Translations under genes and position numbers: made by a program
Notes under the pieces: generated by a model
The model's database searches: none
The model's input: the letters and a program-made list of their open reading frames with translations, nothing else
What the model was told of the DNA's origin: nothing
Shown: one piece after another, positions 21,599 to 33,019 of the stretch
How positions within the stretch are numbered: position 1 is the first letter of the stretch
How the letters are laid out: the number at the start of each line of letters is the position of its first letter
NCBI GenBank assembly: GCA_022036555.1
Contig: CM039135.1
Coordinates: 38,032,625-38,096,624 of the forward strand
DNA: 64,000 nucleotides
Direction of reading: 5' to 3'
Source: Microstegium vimineum
Taxonomy: Eukaryota > Streptophyta > Magnoliopsida > Poales > Poaceae

Positions 21599-23146
21599 AT
21601 GGATGCCGGTGGATCGCGTGGTGGTGCAAGAGGAAGAGTGAGGTCCAAGTCTCGCACTCGCTTAGCTGATGATGGCTTGAATCCCAGGCAGAGGATGGCT
21701 CAAGAGGAAGAATTGCAGAGGGCAGGGAGAACCATCAGGGATGGGGTGTGTCCTGAAACACCTCTAGATTTGGGTTTGTTCAATGGCTCACATCTCGTTG
21801 AGCATCCCGAGGAGGTCTTTGTCAAAGTGCCTCAGGACACTCCTGGCAGAGTTAGAGAAAGCTACTATCTTCAGTGGAGGACTGTCCAAGAGCAGAGGGC
21901 CATCAATCCCTATGATGTGCCAAAGGACATGAATGTGGATTATAGGTTTTGGAATATTTTTCATTCTGACTTTTACACCACTGTCCTCTTTCAAGCTGCA
22001 AAACCTAGAGTCATTAAAATGAAGTATGTTGATTGGGAGCACTTGGAAATCAAGAGAGATCCTGTATTTGACAGGGTCATTAATTAGTGCAGGCACCTTG
22101 GTATGTATTACTGGATGAGTTTCCAGAATGGGTGGAACATAGAGATCATCTATCAGTTCTACTCCACCTACTATCTTGATAGGGAGAACTTGGTGATGCA
22201 TTGGATGACAGAGGGCATGCACTACAAGATTGACTATGTGACTTTTGCTCGTCTTCTGGGATTTGGTGAGGAGGACAGACAATGCAGTAATATTCATGAT
22301 GAAAGAGGGCTGACCAATGAGGAGATCTCATAGCTCTACATTTATCCTCAGGAGGCAGATGGTCTGATAAAGGGTTTGAGGAGCAAATATTACATTCTGA
22401 ACAACCTTTTCAGAAACACTGTCTATCCCAAGATGGGATCTGCCTCAAACCTCTACAACACATCCAAAAATGTGTTAAGGAGGATGAGAGGTGGAGCACC
22501 ACCTTTCTTAGTTGCTAGATTCTTATGGGATGAGATATGCATTGCTGCAGAGGATGCAAGAAAGGGGCTTCCCTATGCTCCCTATCTGATGTTCATCATT
22601 GAGATGGTGACTGGCCGGATCTTCAACAAGGATGTTGTCCATGAGCCTTATAGAGAAGAGAAGGCCATTCATGCTACAACAATTCAGGAGGTGAACACTC
22701 CTCCCAGAGATACCAGGACAGCAGCAGCAGCAGATATTCTCGAGTCTTCAGGTGCAGCAGCTTCCAGAGGCAGGAAGAAGGGCAAGCTTGGTAGGATCTT
22801 AAAGAAGATCTTTGCTGGCATTTGCTATGCAAATGATCACTCTTACCAGACCAGGCTTGAGATCAGAGAGCTCCGAAAGGAGCAAGGTCTCAGGCAGCTT
22901 GATCCTCCCACACCACCACCACAGTTCAGTGAGGAGTCTACCTATTCTGGTGATGATGATGATGAGGATGATGATGAGGTGGAGATTGAGCAGCCACAGA
23001 CTCGTAGATGCAGCAAGCGTGCATCAGCTCCTAGCACTCACTTCGCTTTAGCCCCTGATGATGATGAAGACGAAGATGAGGATGATGATGATGAAGACGA
23101 AGATGAGGATGATGACGATGATGACCATATGGAGGACAACGACTAG
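21599..23146 (+). pseudogene. env-like ORF of element B (Sirevirus extra ORF)
   Basis: This is the extra reading frame that Sireviruses carry between pol and the 3' LTR; its function is not established. The ATG at 21601 opens MDAGGSRGG and a basic stretch. A conserved core follows (DYRFWNIFHSDFY, then YWMSFQNGWN, then HYKIDYVTFARLLGF). TAG stops at 22085 and 22331 break it. The third part (22376-23146) runs to a Lys-rich segment and a long Asp/Glu tail (about 22950-23140). The core is homologous in layout to the D copy at 25219-26589. I see no clear signal peptide or membrane segments in what remains. Confidence 0.7.
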
Positions 23147-23757
23147 CTTGTATCTTTTCTTCTTGGTTCTTTTCTCTTTTTGGTGACTTGTTACCAAAGG
23201 GGGAGAATTACTAAGTGAAGGGGGTACAACAAATCTTCGTAGGTCATGGAGGAGCAGCAACTGCTAGTTATCTTAGTTTTTAGTTTGTGAGATGAGAGAG
23301 CAACATGAAACTATTTTATTGTAATATTGCCACTTAAGTACTTTATTTGTGTTATATGTGGACATGTAGTCTCTCTTATATATCATGCTTGTATTAGTGT
23401 GTTTTTAGTTTTTAATTCTAGCGTGATGTGTGGCTGTGCTTGTGCTTCCGCAGTCTTGCTGCCAGCAGTTAGGCCGGCAGTGCCGGGCTGCTTTGACAGC
23501 AAGTCCTCTGATTTGTGTTAAGACAGGTTCATACGCATCACGTATATATTTGTGACACTTTTTCAGCACCCCACAGCAGCCATGGATGTAGGGGGAGTCC
23601 TACTTCACTCCAATGTGTGAAAATTGGTCTTTCATGCCAAATTTGGAAATTCAAATTCCTATTCACACATTTAGGGGGAGCTCCTACACCCATGACTTGC
23701 ATTGTCTCAGATTATTATTCACTTTTGTAAGTTCTAAGTGTGTTGTCATCAATCACC
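23147..23757 (+). other. 3' noncoding region of B with PPT-like copies
   Basis: Purine runs of the form GGGGGAGA or GGGGGAG occur at about 23198, 23590 and 23672 ahead of the true tract at 23758. A single B-family palindrome unit lies at 23472. No coding signal. Confidence 0.6.
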
Positions 23758-23771
23758 AAAAAGGGGGAGAT
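23758..23771 (+). promoter_or_regulatory. Polypurine tract of element B
   Basis: AAAAAGGGGGAGAT lies directly next to the LTR start TGAAAG and marks plus-strand priming. Confidence 0.9.
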
Positions 23772-25089
23772 TGAAAGTGCAATCAAGCCCTAAAGTGGGT
23801 TTTGGTGACATGACAACATATTTAGGAAACTAATGAGTCTTTGTGAGTATGACAAGCAGGTTAAACTTAAGGAGGTTGATGAACAGGTTGGCGGACCCCT
23901 CCAATTACAAAAGTGCATCGAAACAAGCTCAAAGGGTTTAAATTCTTTTATACTTTGAATTTGAGTTAGGTATGCCATACTATTAAGAGGGATTCAACAC
24001 GCATGCCAACAAGTGAACCAAATGCATCTATCCTTTTACATCACACCTCCACATATAAAGAGGGCAAATCAGCCAGCTTATTTAAGATCAAATCCTTGCT
24101 GTTCTGCCCAGGCCGGCAGTGCTGGCCTCCAGGCCGGTAGTGTCGGGCAGGCCGGCACTGCTGGGCTACAGGCCGACACTGCCGGGCTACAGGCCGGCAC
24201 TGCCGTGACTTGTTCAACCAGTGGGCAGTAAGGAGGTATTTCATACACCCTCACTCTCCTCCAACGGCTAGTTCTGCCATTCACTCATTCTTACTTCGAA
24301 AGAACAGAAAGAGAAGCTTCTCTCTTGCTCTCCCTTCTCCCTTGGTGCTCATCCACTCTCCTTCATTGATTTCCAATCATTCTTTGAGAGATTGAGCCTC
24401 CAAGCTTTGAGAAGAAGCCTCTCCCTCGGATCTTCACTCCTACAAGCATTTGGTTTGCGTGGTGGCCGACGGTTTGAGTTCTTTACTCTTGGAGCTTTGC
24501 TCCTAGCCGGCTAGAGGTTGCCCTTGAGCTTGCCTCCTTCGTGTGGCAGCCTAGGGAAGTTTGTATCACCCATCATTTGCTAATACACTTCTCTCATCTC
24601 AAGGGTTCATTCTCTTGACTTGAGACCAAGGAAAGAGCTAGCCTTTGTGGTGAGCTTGAGCCTTGTGTGGCGCACCTCAACCACGTGGATGTAGGCAAGC
24701 CTTGGTGGCCAGCTGAACCACGGGTCAAATCTTGTGTCACCGTGTGCTTGTTACTTGACTTTCATATATCTTGTGTGCTAGTTGATTTCTAGGGTTTGGA
24801 CCCGATCTACTCGGTGGGTGTGTTGCCACCACATTCAAGTGGTGCTAGAGGTTTCCTACACCTCTAGAAAGGTTTCTATTCAAGCACAATTTGCATTCTC
24901 AGTTTATATTTTGAATTGTGCATTTATCTGATCTGGTGACTAGCACTGCTGCCCTAAGTCCAGCAGTGCCGGCCACCTCGGCCGTGCCGGCCTCAAGCCT
25001 GGCAGTGTCGGCCTCTCTGCTAACAGAAACTTGTCAAGTTGTTTTAAACAAGCCTATTCACCCCCATCTAGGCTAATCAGGTCCTTACA
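23772..25089 (+). repeat. 3' LTR of element B
   Basis: It is 1,318 bp with the same ends as the 5' copy. Distances from the LTR start to the first palindrome unit (339 bp) and from the last unit to the LTR end (897 bp) are identical in the two LTRs. The whole 39-bp size difference is therefore two extra units. Confidence 0.95.
24111..24207. repeat. Phased palindrome array in the 3' LTR of B, 5 units
   Basis: Units start at 24111, 24132, 24150, 24171 and 24192, giving steps of 21, 18, 21 and 21 bp. They correspond to the three-unit array at 13164-13221. Confidence 0.9.
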
Positions 25090-25218
25090 CACATCCACAT
25101 CATGATCTTCAATTTTCTTTAACTTCTTCTCAATCTCTCCCCCTTTTTCATTATATTACCCAAAAGGGTGGCCTCATTCATCATTGCCATCATTGTCATC
25201 ACCAGGAGGAGGGAAGAA

Positions 25219-26589
25219 CTATGGAGGATAGAAAGGCATGTATGGATACTGAGCTAGAGGAGGGACAGACCTAGGATATATCATGCTGAAATGATCACTG
25301 AAGGCATTGAAATTGTTGCTCAAATCATCAACCCTCTGCTCAATGTGACCTTGTCTGTCATGTAGCTGCTGATACTGCTCCTGAGTAGATATAGAACCAA
25401 GCTGTGTACTGAGAGCATCAATATCACTGTGCAGCCCCTGCTGGACTCCCTGAAGACTGGTCATGATAGGCTCATATATGGTGGAATGAATATGCTGGCC
25501 AAAACTCTAAAAGCTGCTGTCAATGTGACTCTGCCACTGCTGCCCCATAGCCTGAAATCCCTGCTGCATCTGTTGCTGCATGTTCTCCCCAAACTGAGCA
25601 AAGGAAGAATCCCAATTATTTTGCATGCTCTGAAAGTAGGGGTCAAAGTAACCTGCAGGGGGCACCCATCCATGTGCCTGAGCCTCTGGCTCCATCTGTG
25701 TCTGTGGTGGCTCCTCATAACCACCCATGTGCACATCACCACATCATGAATTTGACCACATCAAACTTCTTCCTATACATGATATGATGGAAAACATTCC
25801 AAAATTGTTCCCTTATAGCATCCTTGTTGCCTCCCTTAGGCATGAAAGTCAATCTGGCTATCTTGTTGATGAGAGCAGGGTGGTGCCTCAATCCCCTTGG
25901 ATTTCCATACCTATATGGATGATTTGGATCTTCTTGTATTGGCTCATAGAACTGCCCCCACTGATCTTCAGGTAGATTAGCTTCTTCATCTAGATCAATA
26001 GACTGTGAAAGGAGAGCATAATCGATCTCATTTGCAGAAGCAAACTCATCAAAGGTAGCAGTGTATCTTCTCTTCCCAGTCATCCATTCAATCTCCCCTT
26101 TGTCAGTTCTGATTTCCATGGTTGCATAAAACTGCCTCACAACCATGTCATTGTAGTTGCATTGATGCTCAAGAAAGCTATACAAGCCCAATTCATGCAA
26201 AGTATTGATCAAACTAATAGCAACATCTTTTTCCATGAGAAATGACATGTTGATGTATTGGTGCTTGTGTATCTTAGAATGACGAATATACCCAAAATAA
26301 GCATCCTCTTGTACCTTGGTGAAGAAGTATGGCATAGTGGCATTGTTCTCCAAGTCATACTGATTTGGACTTCTGGATCGCCAATAGGAATTGGAGTCCC
26401 ATTGCTTGACATGACCTCTGTAGGTTGATATATTCATTACTGCATCCTCACTTTCACTTTCTTCTTCCTCATCAGCCCCACGATTTGGAAACCAATCCTC
26501 ATCACTGCTGCTATTTGTTCTTCTCTTCTTAGAGGTGCTTGCTTTCTTTTGCTTGCTAGAAGTAGCCTTCTTGCCTTTTCCACTGTCAA
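25219..26589 (-). pseudogene. env-like ORF of element D
   Basis: Read on the minus strand from about 26589, the frame opens with a Lys/Ser-rich part and DWFPNRGADEEEESES. It continues through a core with RGHVKQWDSNSYW, NYNDMVVRQFYATM and KRRYTATFDEFA. Frame changes near 25735 and 25480 lead to a Gln-rich tail with heptad-like spacing (MQQQMQQGFQAM, then IEQRVDDLSNNF), probably coiled coil. The core corresponds to the B env-like ORF. The start is cut off by insertion E, and the piece beyond E (40807 onward) shows only noncoding DNA, so the original ATG is unclear. Confidence 0.65.
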
Positions 26590-26613
26590 TTCACATGTAC
26601 AACAATGTATAAG

Positions 26614-27398
26614 TGTTGACACAAAAAGTATCGGATCTGCGAACACCTCGGGCTTATACCTGAATTTTCGATATCCAAGGTGTGCCAGTCGATTTGACCA
26701 GTTAATCGACAAGGACGATAACTAGAACAAGGTTGAACGAGACGACAGCGATACGCCCGGACGTCAAAGCTCAACTTCATCAAAACGTGGAACTTGCGAA
26801 GGCGACGGAGGTCGTGTAGATGCAGCCCGTCGAGACGTCGTAAGAACTCATAGATAAACTAGAACTAGTATGGTAAAAGTAGATGCTGGAAAAGTAGAAA
26901 AAAGTAATAGATTTGTATTTGATTGATTGTCTCTTTCTACACCGCCCCTGGGTACATATTTATACTCCGGTAAAAGGAGTTGTAAACAGACATGACTCAT
27001 ACCTAAACAGAACTCCTATTTTTAAGGAAATAAAATGACTCGTGCAAGAGTCGGACTCAAACTACAATAATAATACTAGTATAAAAGTCCCCAGTTTCCT
27101 TATCCGTTTTCCTTACGATAAAACTTTCCATCGGCAGATTCCTTCAATCCGCAATTTCCTTCTATTGCCAACGGCAACTTCCTGCTGACGTCAGCCGCAT
27201 CAACTCATATCCATCGGCAATACCTCCTTATCGGCAAACATATCTTCTTTCTCCCTTGACGCTTCTTCAATCAAATTCACCATCGGCGATCGGTAATTTG
27301 ACCGGCAGTATCTTAATGCCGATGAGGAACAACGATTACCCCCATGCCGATCAATGCACTTGGTTTAATATTGACCCGTACAAAAAATGGTGTCAACA
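26614..27398 (-). repeat. 3' LTR of element E
   Basis: It runs TGTTGACA to TGTCAACA, with a minus-strand TATAAATA at 26964-26957. It is rich in ATCGGC/GCCGAT (seven or so copies between 27131 and 27355). Its U5 end matches the F LTR. Confidence 0.95.
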
Positions 27399-27400
27399 CA

Positions 27401-27416
27401 TGCCCCCCAATTTTGG
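27401..27416 (-). promoter_or_regulatory. Polypurine tract of element E
   Basis: On the minus strand this reads AAAATTGGGGGGCATG, next to the LTR. It is a good plus-strand primer candidate. Confidence 0.75.
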
Positions 27417-27661
27417 AGTATAAAATATCTTATGCACCAAAATTTGCTCTACTGTAATCTTTCCCTCCAAAATACCTGCACGATTTCATCGATTCCCGTG
27501 CGCCAAACCGTAAGTTACCAACAGAACCCCGCAACTGTAGCGCGAACAGTCACAATCCACTCTCATAATTCCTTGATCACTGCATGAATCCACTACCATA
27601 CCCTTCCATATCTCTGCCTAGTGAAAGGGAAACTCCAAAATGCCCCCGGCGCTTCCAGGCC

Positions 27662-27669
27662 TATAAAAA
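27662..27669 (+). promoter_or_regulatory. TATA box of the antisense plant-mobile-domain gene
   Basis: TATAAAAA lies about 150 bp upstream of the ATG at 27811, on the strand opposite to pol. This is a usual plant promoter geometry. Confidence 0.55.
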
Positions 27670-27810
27670 CAACCGCTCGACCATTTTAACCCTAAGCTTA
27701 CATTATCATTCTCTTATTTCACCGGCGCCCCCGAAGAACAATCCAGTGATCTCCAGTTGGCGATTCCTCTTCTCCAACAAAGCACGACCTGCAAGAATCT
27801 ACTCATCCTA

Positions 27811-30800
27811 ATGGCGATTAGTTTCAATGTCCCCGCGGTTAGTTTCTCCTTCTCGCTTCATCCCTCGTGGTTTTCTTTTTTGCACCGATTCTTGATTTCC
27901 TTCTCTCTTCTTCTTTTGCTTTAGGAAATACGCAGCAAGACAGTGATTCCAATCGACCAAGGACACCTTTGCTACCTAGGTCCAATGGGAAATACTGATC
28001 CAACTGATCTCATCAATGCAGAGACCAATCGCATCCCTTTTAAAGCTGGATATTTCGATCTAGGGTTATGGACAGACACTTTTCGTTCTTGGCCCAAACC
28101 CACCAAAGGATGGAAGAACTGGTACCTTAGAATGTCCAGGTCAAAACAAGCTTATTGGTCAGAACACAACCTAGATCAATGCATCAGCCTATCTCTTGCC
28201 GATATGGCCAAAAATGAAAATATGATGATTGCGGCTTCTTATTTTTGGTCTGACACAATGAATGCCTTCTTGTTCAGACACGGACTAGCCACCCCCACAC
28301 TTGCCGATGTATACATGCTCATTGGCCTTGACGTCTATTCTGCCGATAATGCCACCGTTTTCCGCAGGAAGTCTGAACATCGGGTGAGTACTCGCAATAT
28401 CAGCGGCTGGACCGGATATATCCAAGAATATCAAAATACTGGATCGGTAAGCCAGAGGGAGCATTCTACTTTCCTAAACATGTGGTTGGAAAAATTCATC
28501 TTCTATGGCAGGACAGTTGGACCCACCAATATGTATCTTCCCACAGCAGAACTCCTAGCCGATGGAGGATTTCCTCTTGACTGATATCTCCTTAGCTCAG
28601 TCTATCACCTTCTGCACTATGTATCCAAAAAATTGCTGCTAGGCGAGCCCATAGGAAACCTCGGAGCCCCTTGGTGGTTCATCAACTTGTGGCTAAACGC
28701 CCATATGCACAAGTGTCTTCAGTTTGACTAATTCAGCCAACAATTCCCGAGAGATTTGCTTGAGGATTATACTCCTGATGACAATGAACCAGCAACCCAT
28801 TCCCCCCTTAACTTTGGAGAAGCTATGATAGTGCTACCAGGAACTGATGCCAATAAGGGTCAACTTGGTCTATTCTTTCAGAGACTCTACTGTGGGATTC
28901 CTGTGACAGAACAGCTTTGGTGGCCTTATATCGATGAGGACAACCGATTCCCACTCTCTTTCAATCCTACCAATGGAAACATACCAGAGAATTAAAGAAT
29001 TATGAAGGCCACCCTTACTCCCCGGGCTATTCCAGTCAACATTTTCGGGACCGGGAAGAATACTTTTCCAACTTATGAATTTTATTACCCATCAGCAGCA
29101 AGACAGTTGGCATTCGGTCAACTACCGGTCAAACTCAGCTATGCTGATGTAATAAAACCAAGAGAAGTCATCTCCAGCGCTATGGATTGGAACAAAATCG
29201 TCACTCTTCCCTCTCAGGCCGATGTGACCAACATTGATCTGTCTTCTTGGGCACCAACATCCTTCATCACCGAATCATACAAATCTTGGTGGCAAGAATG
29301 GAAGAATCAACTATTCGCTACATCGTCGCACTATTATCGACACTTGATCGATACCGATTACATTGTTCCAGATGATGTGGTAAGTTTATATCCGATACTA
29401 CTTCTCTGTTATTTCCTTTCAAATGTATCGGTAACTGATTTTCTATTAACAGGCTGATGACCTAGCCCCAAGAAAGAGCACAAGTGGTAGGACCTTCAAC
29501 TTACTACCGATAAATCCCATATCGTCAATCGGCAGCAAGGCTCCCTCACTAGCCTCCCTTATTTATGGAAAGGCACCCAAAATCACTCTTAAACCCAAGT
29601 CAAAACCAACTAGGGTAGCTGCTACTCCATCGGCCGCTGCTGCTGTTCTGGCGCAAGATTTCGAAGTAACAATCTCTATCTTCTTTTTCCGATCGCAACC
29701 TCTCATCGGTAACGCTTACTCTATTGTCAATTTGCACAAAAAATGCTTTCTTTTGTAGCCAACGAGTTCATCGGTAGCTATTCCAACCGTGCAAGCTTCT
29801 CCAATTCGGTTTTCCGATGCCCCCCAAACGCAAGGGTCGAAACGCCAAGGCTCCCCGACCAAAACGCAAGAAACCATCAGCTCCAGTCACATCGCTAGCT
29901 GCATCCCCTCGACCTCCTATCGATACACCAACACCAAAACCAGTATCGGCACCCATTCCTGATCAATCAATGGATGAGATCCCTGACCAAGGGATAGTAC
30001 CATCGCCACAGAGGTTAGCCACAACAGCGGAAGCAACACCGGCATCAGTACCAGCACCAGCACCAACCGTCCCTCCTGCCGAGGCAAGTTCATCGGCAAC
30101 TTTTGCTGATCTTCAAGATACGGTTGCATCAGCTACTCTACTAAGTCCAAGGCGAGAAATCGCTCTAAAGCAGGTAAACTAAAACATTTATCATAAACCT
30201 GCAAGACACAAGCTTTAACTGACAAATTTTAACTTTTTATCTTTTCAGGCCCAAGACTCTCCCAACAACTTATTCTCCTTTGTTGTCAACATCCTCGATG
30301 ACGATGAAGAAGGAGAAAGCTCTGCTCAAGCTTCAACTGTTCTATCGGCAGAAGTGAAATCCAAACTTGAAGCACTGCTTCTCCTACTGCAACAAAATAC
30401 ATCTCAACTAGTCCAAGATTCTAGTACAGTAAGGGTAGCTTTCAGAGAAATTCAAGATCAATTGCCTGCCGATATTGAAGAACTGCTTTTCCAAGCGGCA
30501 TTCCTCAAGAGTTGGCAATTATAATACCAAAGAGCCTCATGAAGCATTTCCGATAGAGCCACTCAAGCAACACTTGAAGAAGAAATACTTAAGTTTAAGC
30601 AAACTGCGGACAAAAAGCACAAGATATCGGCCGTCTTGAAGCCTCTAGCAGCACGCTTGAACAAGAGATTACTCGTTTATCGGCACAGAAAGAAGAGCTG
30701 TTGGCTGAGCTGAAGAGAGTAGATGCACCCTTAGACTCAGCCACCTAGAGAAAAACTCAACTCCCTATCGCTACTAAGGCTCTGCAACAAGAGAGGGATG

Positions 30801-30937
30801 CCTGTGCTCGTGAAGCTCTCCTGCTGAGGAGAAAAATCAAACTAGTTGAAGGCACTGCCGATGACAATGCTAGGGAAATAGAAGAAGCTGACCAAGTTCG
30901 CCTTCGTGCGATTTCATCTATCCAATCCTTGTTGTAA
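27811..30937 (+). pseudogene. Plant-mobile-domain (PF10536-like) gene carried in antisense by E
   Basis: A host-type, intron-containing gene. Exon 1 is 27811-27837 (MAISFNVPA), with an intron 27838-27924. Exon 2 is 27925-29379. It carries the plant mobile domain also found in the MAIN/MAIL nuclear proteins, with WSDTMNAFLFRHGLATPTLADVY split across short motifs, AYMLIGLDV-type residues, and GAPWWFINLWLNAHM. Exon 3 is 29453-29665, exon 4 is 29759-30173 (Pro/Lys-rich, one frameshift), and exon 5 is 30249 to about 30937 (coiled-coil-like, ending at TAA 30935). Introns have GT-AG ends, and the exon 1-2 and 2-3 junctions keep frame. Stops at 28582, 28729 and 28993 disable exon 2. The gene lies between integrase and the 3' LTR, opposite to gag-pol. 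Its role in the element is unknown. Confidence 0.8.
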
Positions 30938-31155
30938 TCCATTACATTCGAACTTGATAACTAATCTTGTGGTAATATAACGTCAACATCTTTTCTACCT
31001 ATGTCTTGTATGATAACTCTGTGCGAACACATGGTGGATAAGTACCCATGTAGTTCAGCTTTGATGATGAGTGATTGTCCAACACGTGAGTGTTTCAGTT
31101 TGAGTGGCTTATCCTAACCTCTGCGAAAGCAGAAACATGTGCTTGTCTATCGGCT

Positions 31156-32992
31156 TGTGATGTGTAGGTGCTATGCCTAGTGACAGTGGTCAATGGCATG
31201 TAGAAGGTCGAGTAGAGGCTTGTCGTGCCGATGGACTGAGAGCGGTGAAGGGCGGAAGCGGGGCTCGGACTGAGGGACCATGGGCGCCGGCAGACTAGCT
31301 TTTGTGGCTAGTACTTGGCACCGGCGAGTGCGAGAAGACATGGAGGTAGATCGAGTCAGCCGAGTCAAGACGGTGGACGCGTGAGTCGAGCGGAGGCTCA
31401 GGGGACTCGGAGTCCGACCGGGCGAAGACAAGGTGGCTCGCGTCGAGTGGTTTGGTGGTTTGGGCCTCAAAACCATCCACGTCGGTTTCCGAGTTTGGGC
31501 CGCAAAACTCGGGGTTCGGTAGTTGAGCCCAAAGCTACCGGTGGCGGGTTTCCTGGGTTTGGGCCTCAAAACCTAGGCGGAGCTTCCGAGGAGGCGGGGA
31601 TGGCACGTGGCGGAATCCTGGAGGTTGCGTCAAGGCGATGACAACTCCCGACAGGAAGCGGCGCCGTCCATTCAAAATGCGGGAGATATTTTCCGGAGCT
31701 TGGACTGCAATGCTTAGGCTAGGTAGTTCACTCAATGTATCTAGGGGGGTCTTTGGGAAATAGCCAAAGCCCGATAAGTAGGGGGTGAAGGGGTATCCCT
31801 CATCCCATCTCTTGAACCCTAATAACTTGCCCTCTCTCTCTGGTTCATGAGATCCCTAGGTTGCTTCCACCAATCTTTGTAAGAACTTGAGTTTGTCGCG
31901 AGGAATAGGAGGACGTAACCTCTGTAAGCCATGGTGGCTTCGATTTCGTGATTGTGTCCCCGTTTTGCTTGTGTTCTTCGTGTTTTGCTTTTGCAACCTC
32001 TTTTCCCGAGACGATTTCTCTTTGTAGGGAGTAGCTCTTGCAAATCCGTTTGAACCAAGTTGTACGTAATTGTGAGGAGTTCTTTGCACTGAAGGAATTC
32101 TCCTCAAACCTCACGAGTGCGTAGATCGGGTGTTTTCCTTGCGGAGTTCTTCGTTCTTGAGCTTTTCCCCAAATCTCTTTCCTCCCTTTGATCTAAGCCA
32201 AATTGAGGGATGATTTCTTTGGGATAGCTCCCCAATTGCACTAGGATCTTGCCTACAAAGTTTGGTTGCAGTTGGTGATCATTTGGTTGAGTTTTGGGAA
32301 GATTTGGCGGAGTGGAAACGATTTTCGCAAGCTTCAGCTTTTTTGTTTGTGAGCTTCGAACCACCCTCCGGACCACCTAGCCTGTGAGCACCGGACCATT
32401 GCAAGTAGTCCGGTGGCTCTGCTGAGGGTTTCACTCAAGCGTCGGACTAGGCTCATTAGTCCGACGGTGAGCGTCGGACGAGGTGTCTGGAGGTAGGGTG
32501 CTTTCTGTAGTTTTTGCTCTGTGGCAAGAGTGTGCACCGGACCATTTCCCATAGTCCGACGGTGAGCGTCGGACTAGTCGTCCGGAGCCTAGGCACTCAC
32601 TGGTTGTCTTCTGTGTGAGCACCGAACTTCCGAAAGTGAGCGTCGGACTAGTCCGGAGCCTCTGGTCCGGAGCTAGGGTGCTCACTGTATCGGCCTGTCC
32701 CAGTGGGTGAAGGCATCGGACCTGAGCTCCGGACTACTTGCTCTAGTCCGGTGGCTCAGTCCCATCTGGTCCGGAGCTCCCTGTTGGTTGTTGTTTCTCC
32801 CGTTTTGCCTAGGTTCTTGCCTCTTTTCCCAAGGGGTTGAGAACCTATGTTTTGGGGTTTCCGGTGATTTTCCTCCACTGCCGGTGAGCACCCAACAACT
32901 GGGTTTGGTTTTTGGGAAGAGTGGCCCGAACATTTCGAGAGAAATTTGAGGCTCCCATTCACCCCCTTCAGGTCGCCGTTCTCGGTCCTTCA
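31156..32992 (+). mobile_element. Block J: LTR-like insertion in the 3' region of E
   Basis: The block starts near TGTGATGTGTAGGTGC and ends CATTCACCCCCTTCAGGTCGCC...CCTTCA, an LTR end typical of copia elements. It holds repeated GTCCGGTGG, GCGTCGGAC and GGAGC(T/C)AGGGTGC phrases (about 32375-32760) like those in the G LTRs. No clean target duplication is visible, so the borders are approximate. It separates the integrase end of E (33020) from the antisense gene. Reading frames inside, such as 31315-31641, have no domain. Confidence 0.5.
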
Positions 32993-33019
32993 CTCTATCA
33001 TCGGTGTTTGTACTTACAT

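Larger units (their letters stand above)
12825..25089 (+). mobile_element. Element B: Sirevirus-type copia with env-like ORF
   Basis: This complete insertion of 12,265 bp has LTRs at 12825-14103 and 23772-25089 and the TSD CACAT (12820-12824 and 25090-25094). The order is LTR, initiator-Met priming site, gag, LTR block C, the remains of pol, a noncoding spacer, an env-like ORF, polypurine tract and LTR. This is the standard Sirevirus layout. Protease and most of integrase are missing at block C, the RT active site is deleted, and several frames are shifted. It is inactive. Confidence 0.95.

Noticed and set aside
22950..23140. GAT/GAC/GAA run as a microsatellite
   Set aside because: It stays in frame with the env-like ORF and encodes a mixed Asp/Glu tail, so it is better described as an acidic tail.
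13164..24207. Regular 21-bp palindromic repeats resembling a CRISPR-type array
   Set aside because: Repeats and spacers are similar and short, there are no cas genes, and they lie inside plant LTRs; they are LTR tandem motifs.
31315..31641. 108-codon open frame in block J
   Set aside because: Composition reflects GC-rich LTR sequence; several overlapping frames are open on both strands and none has a recognisable motif.
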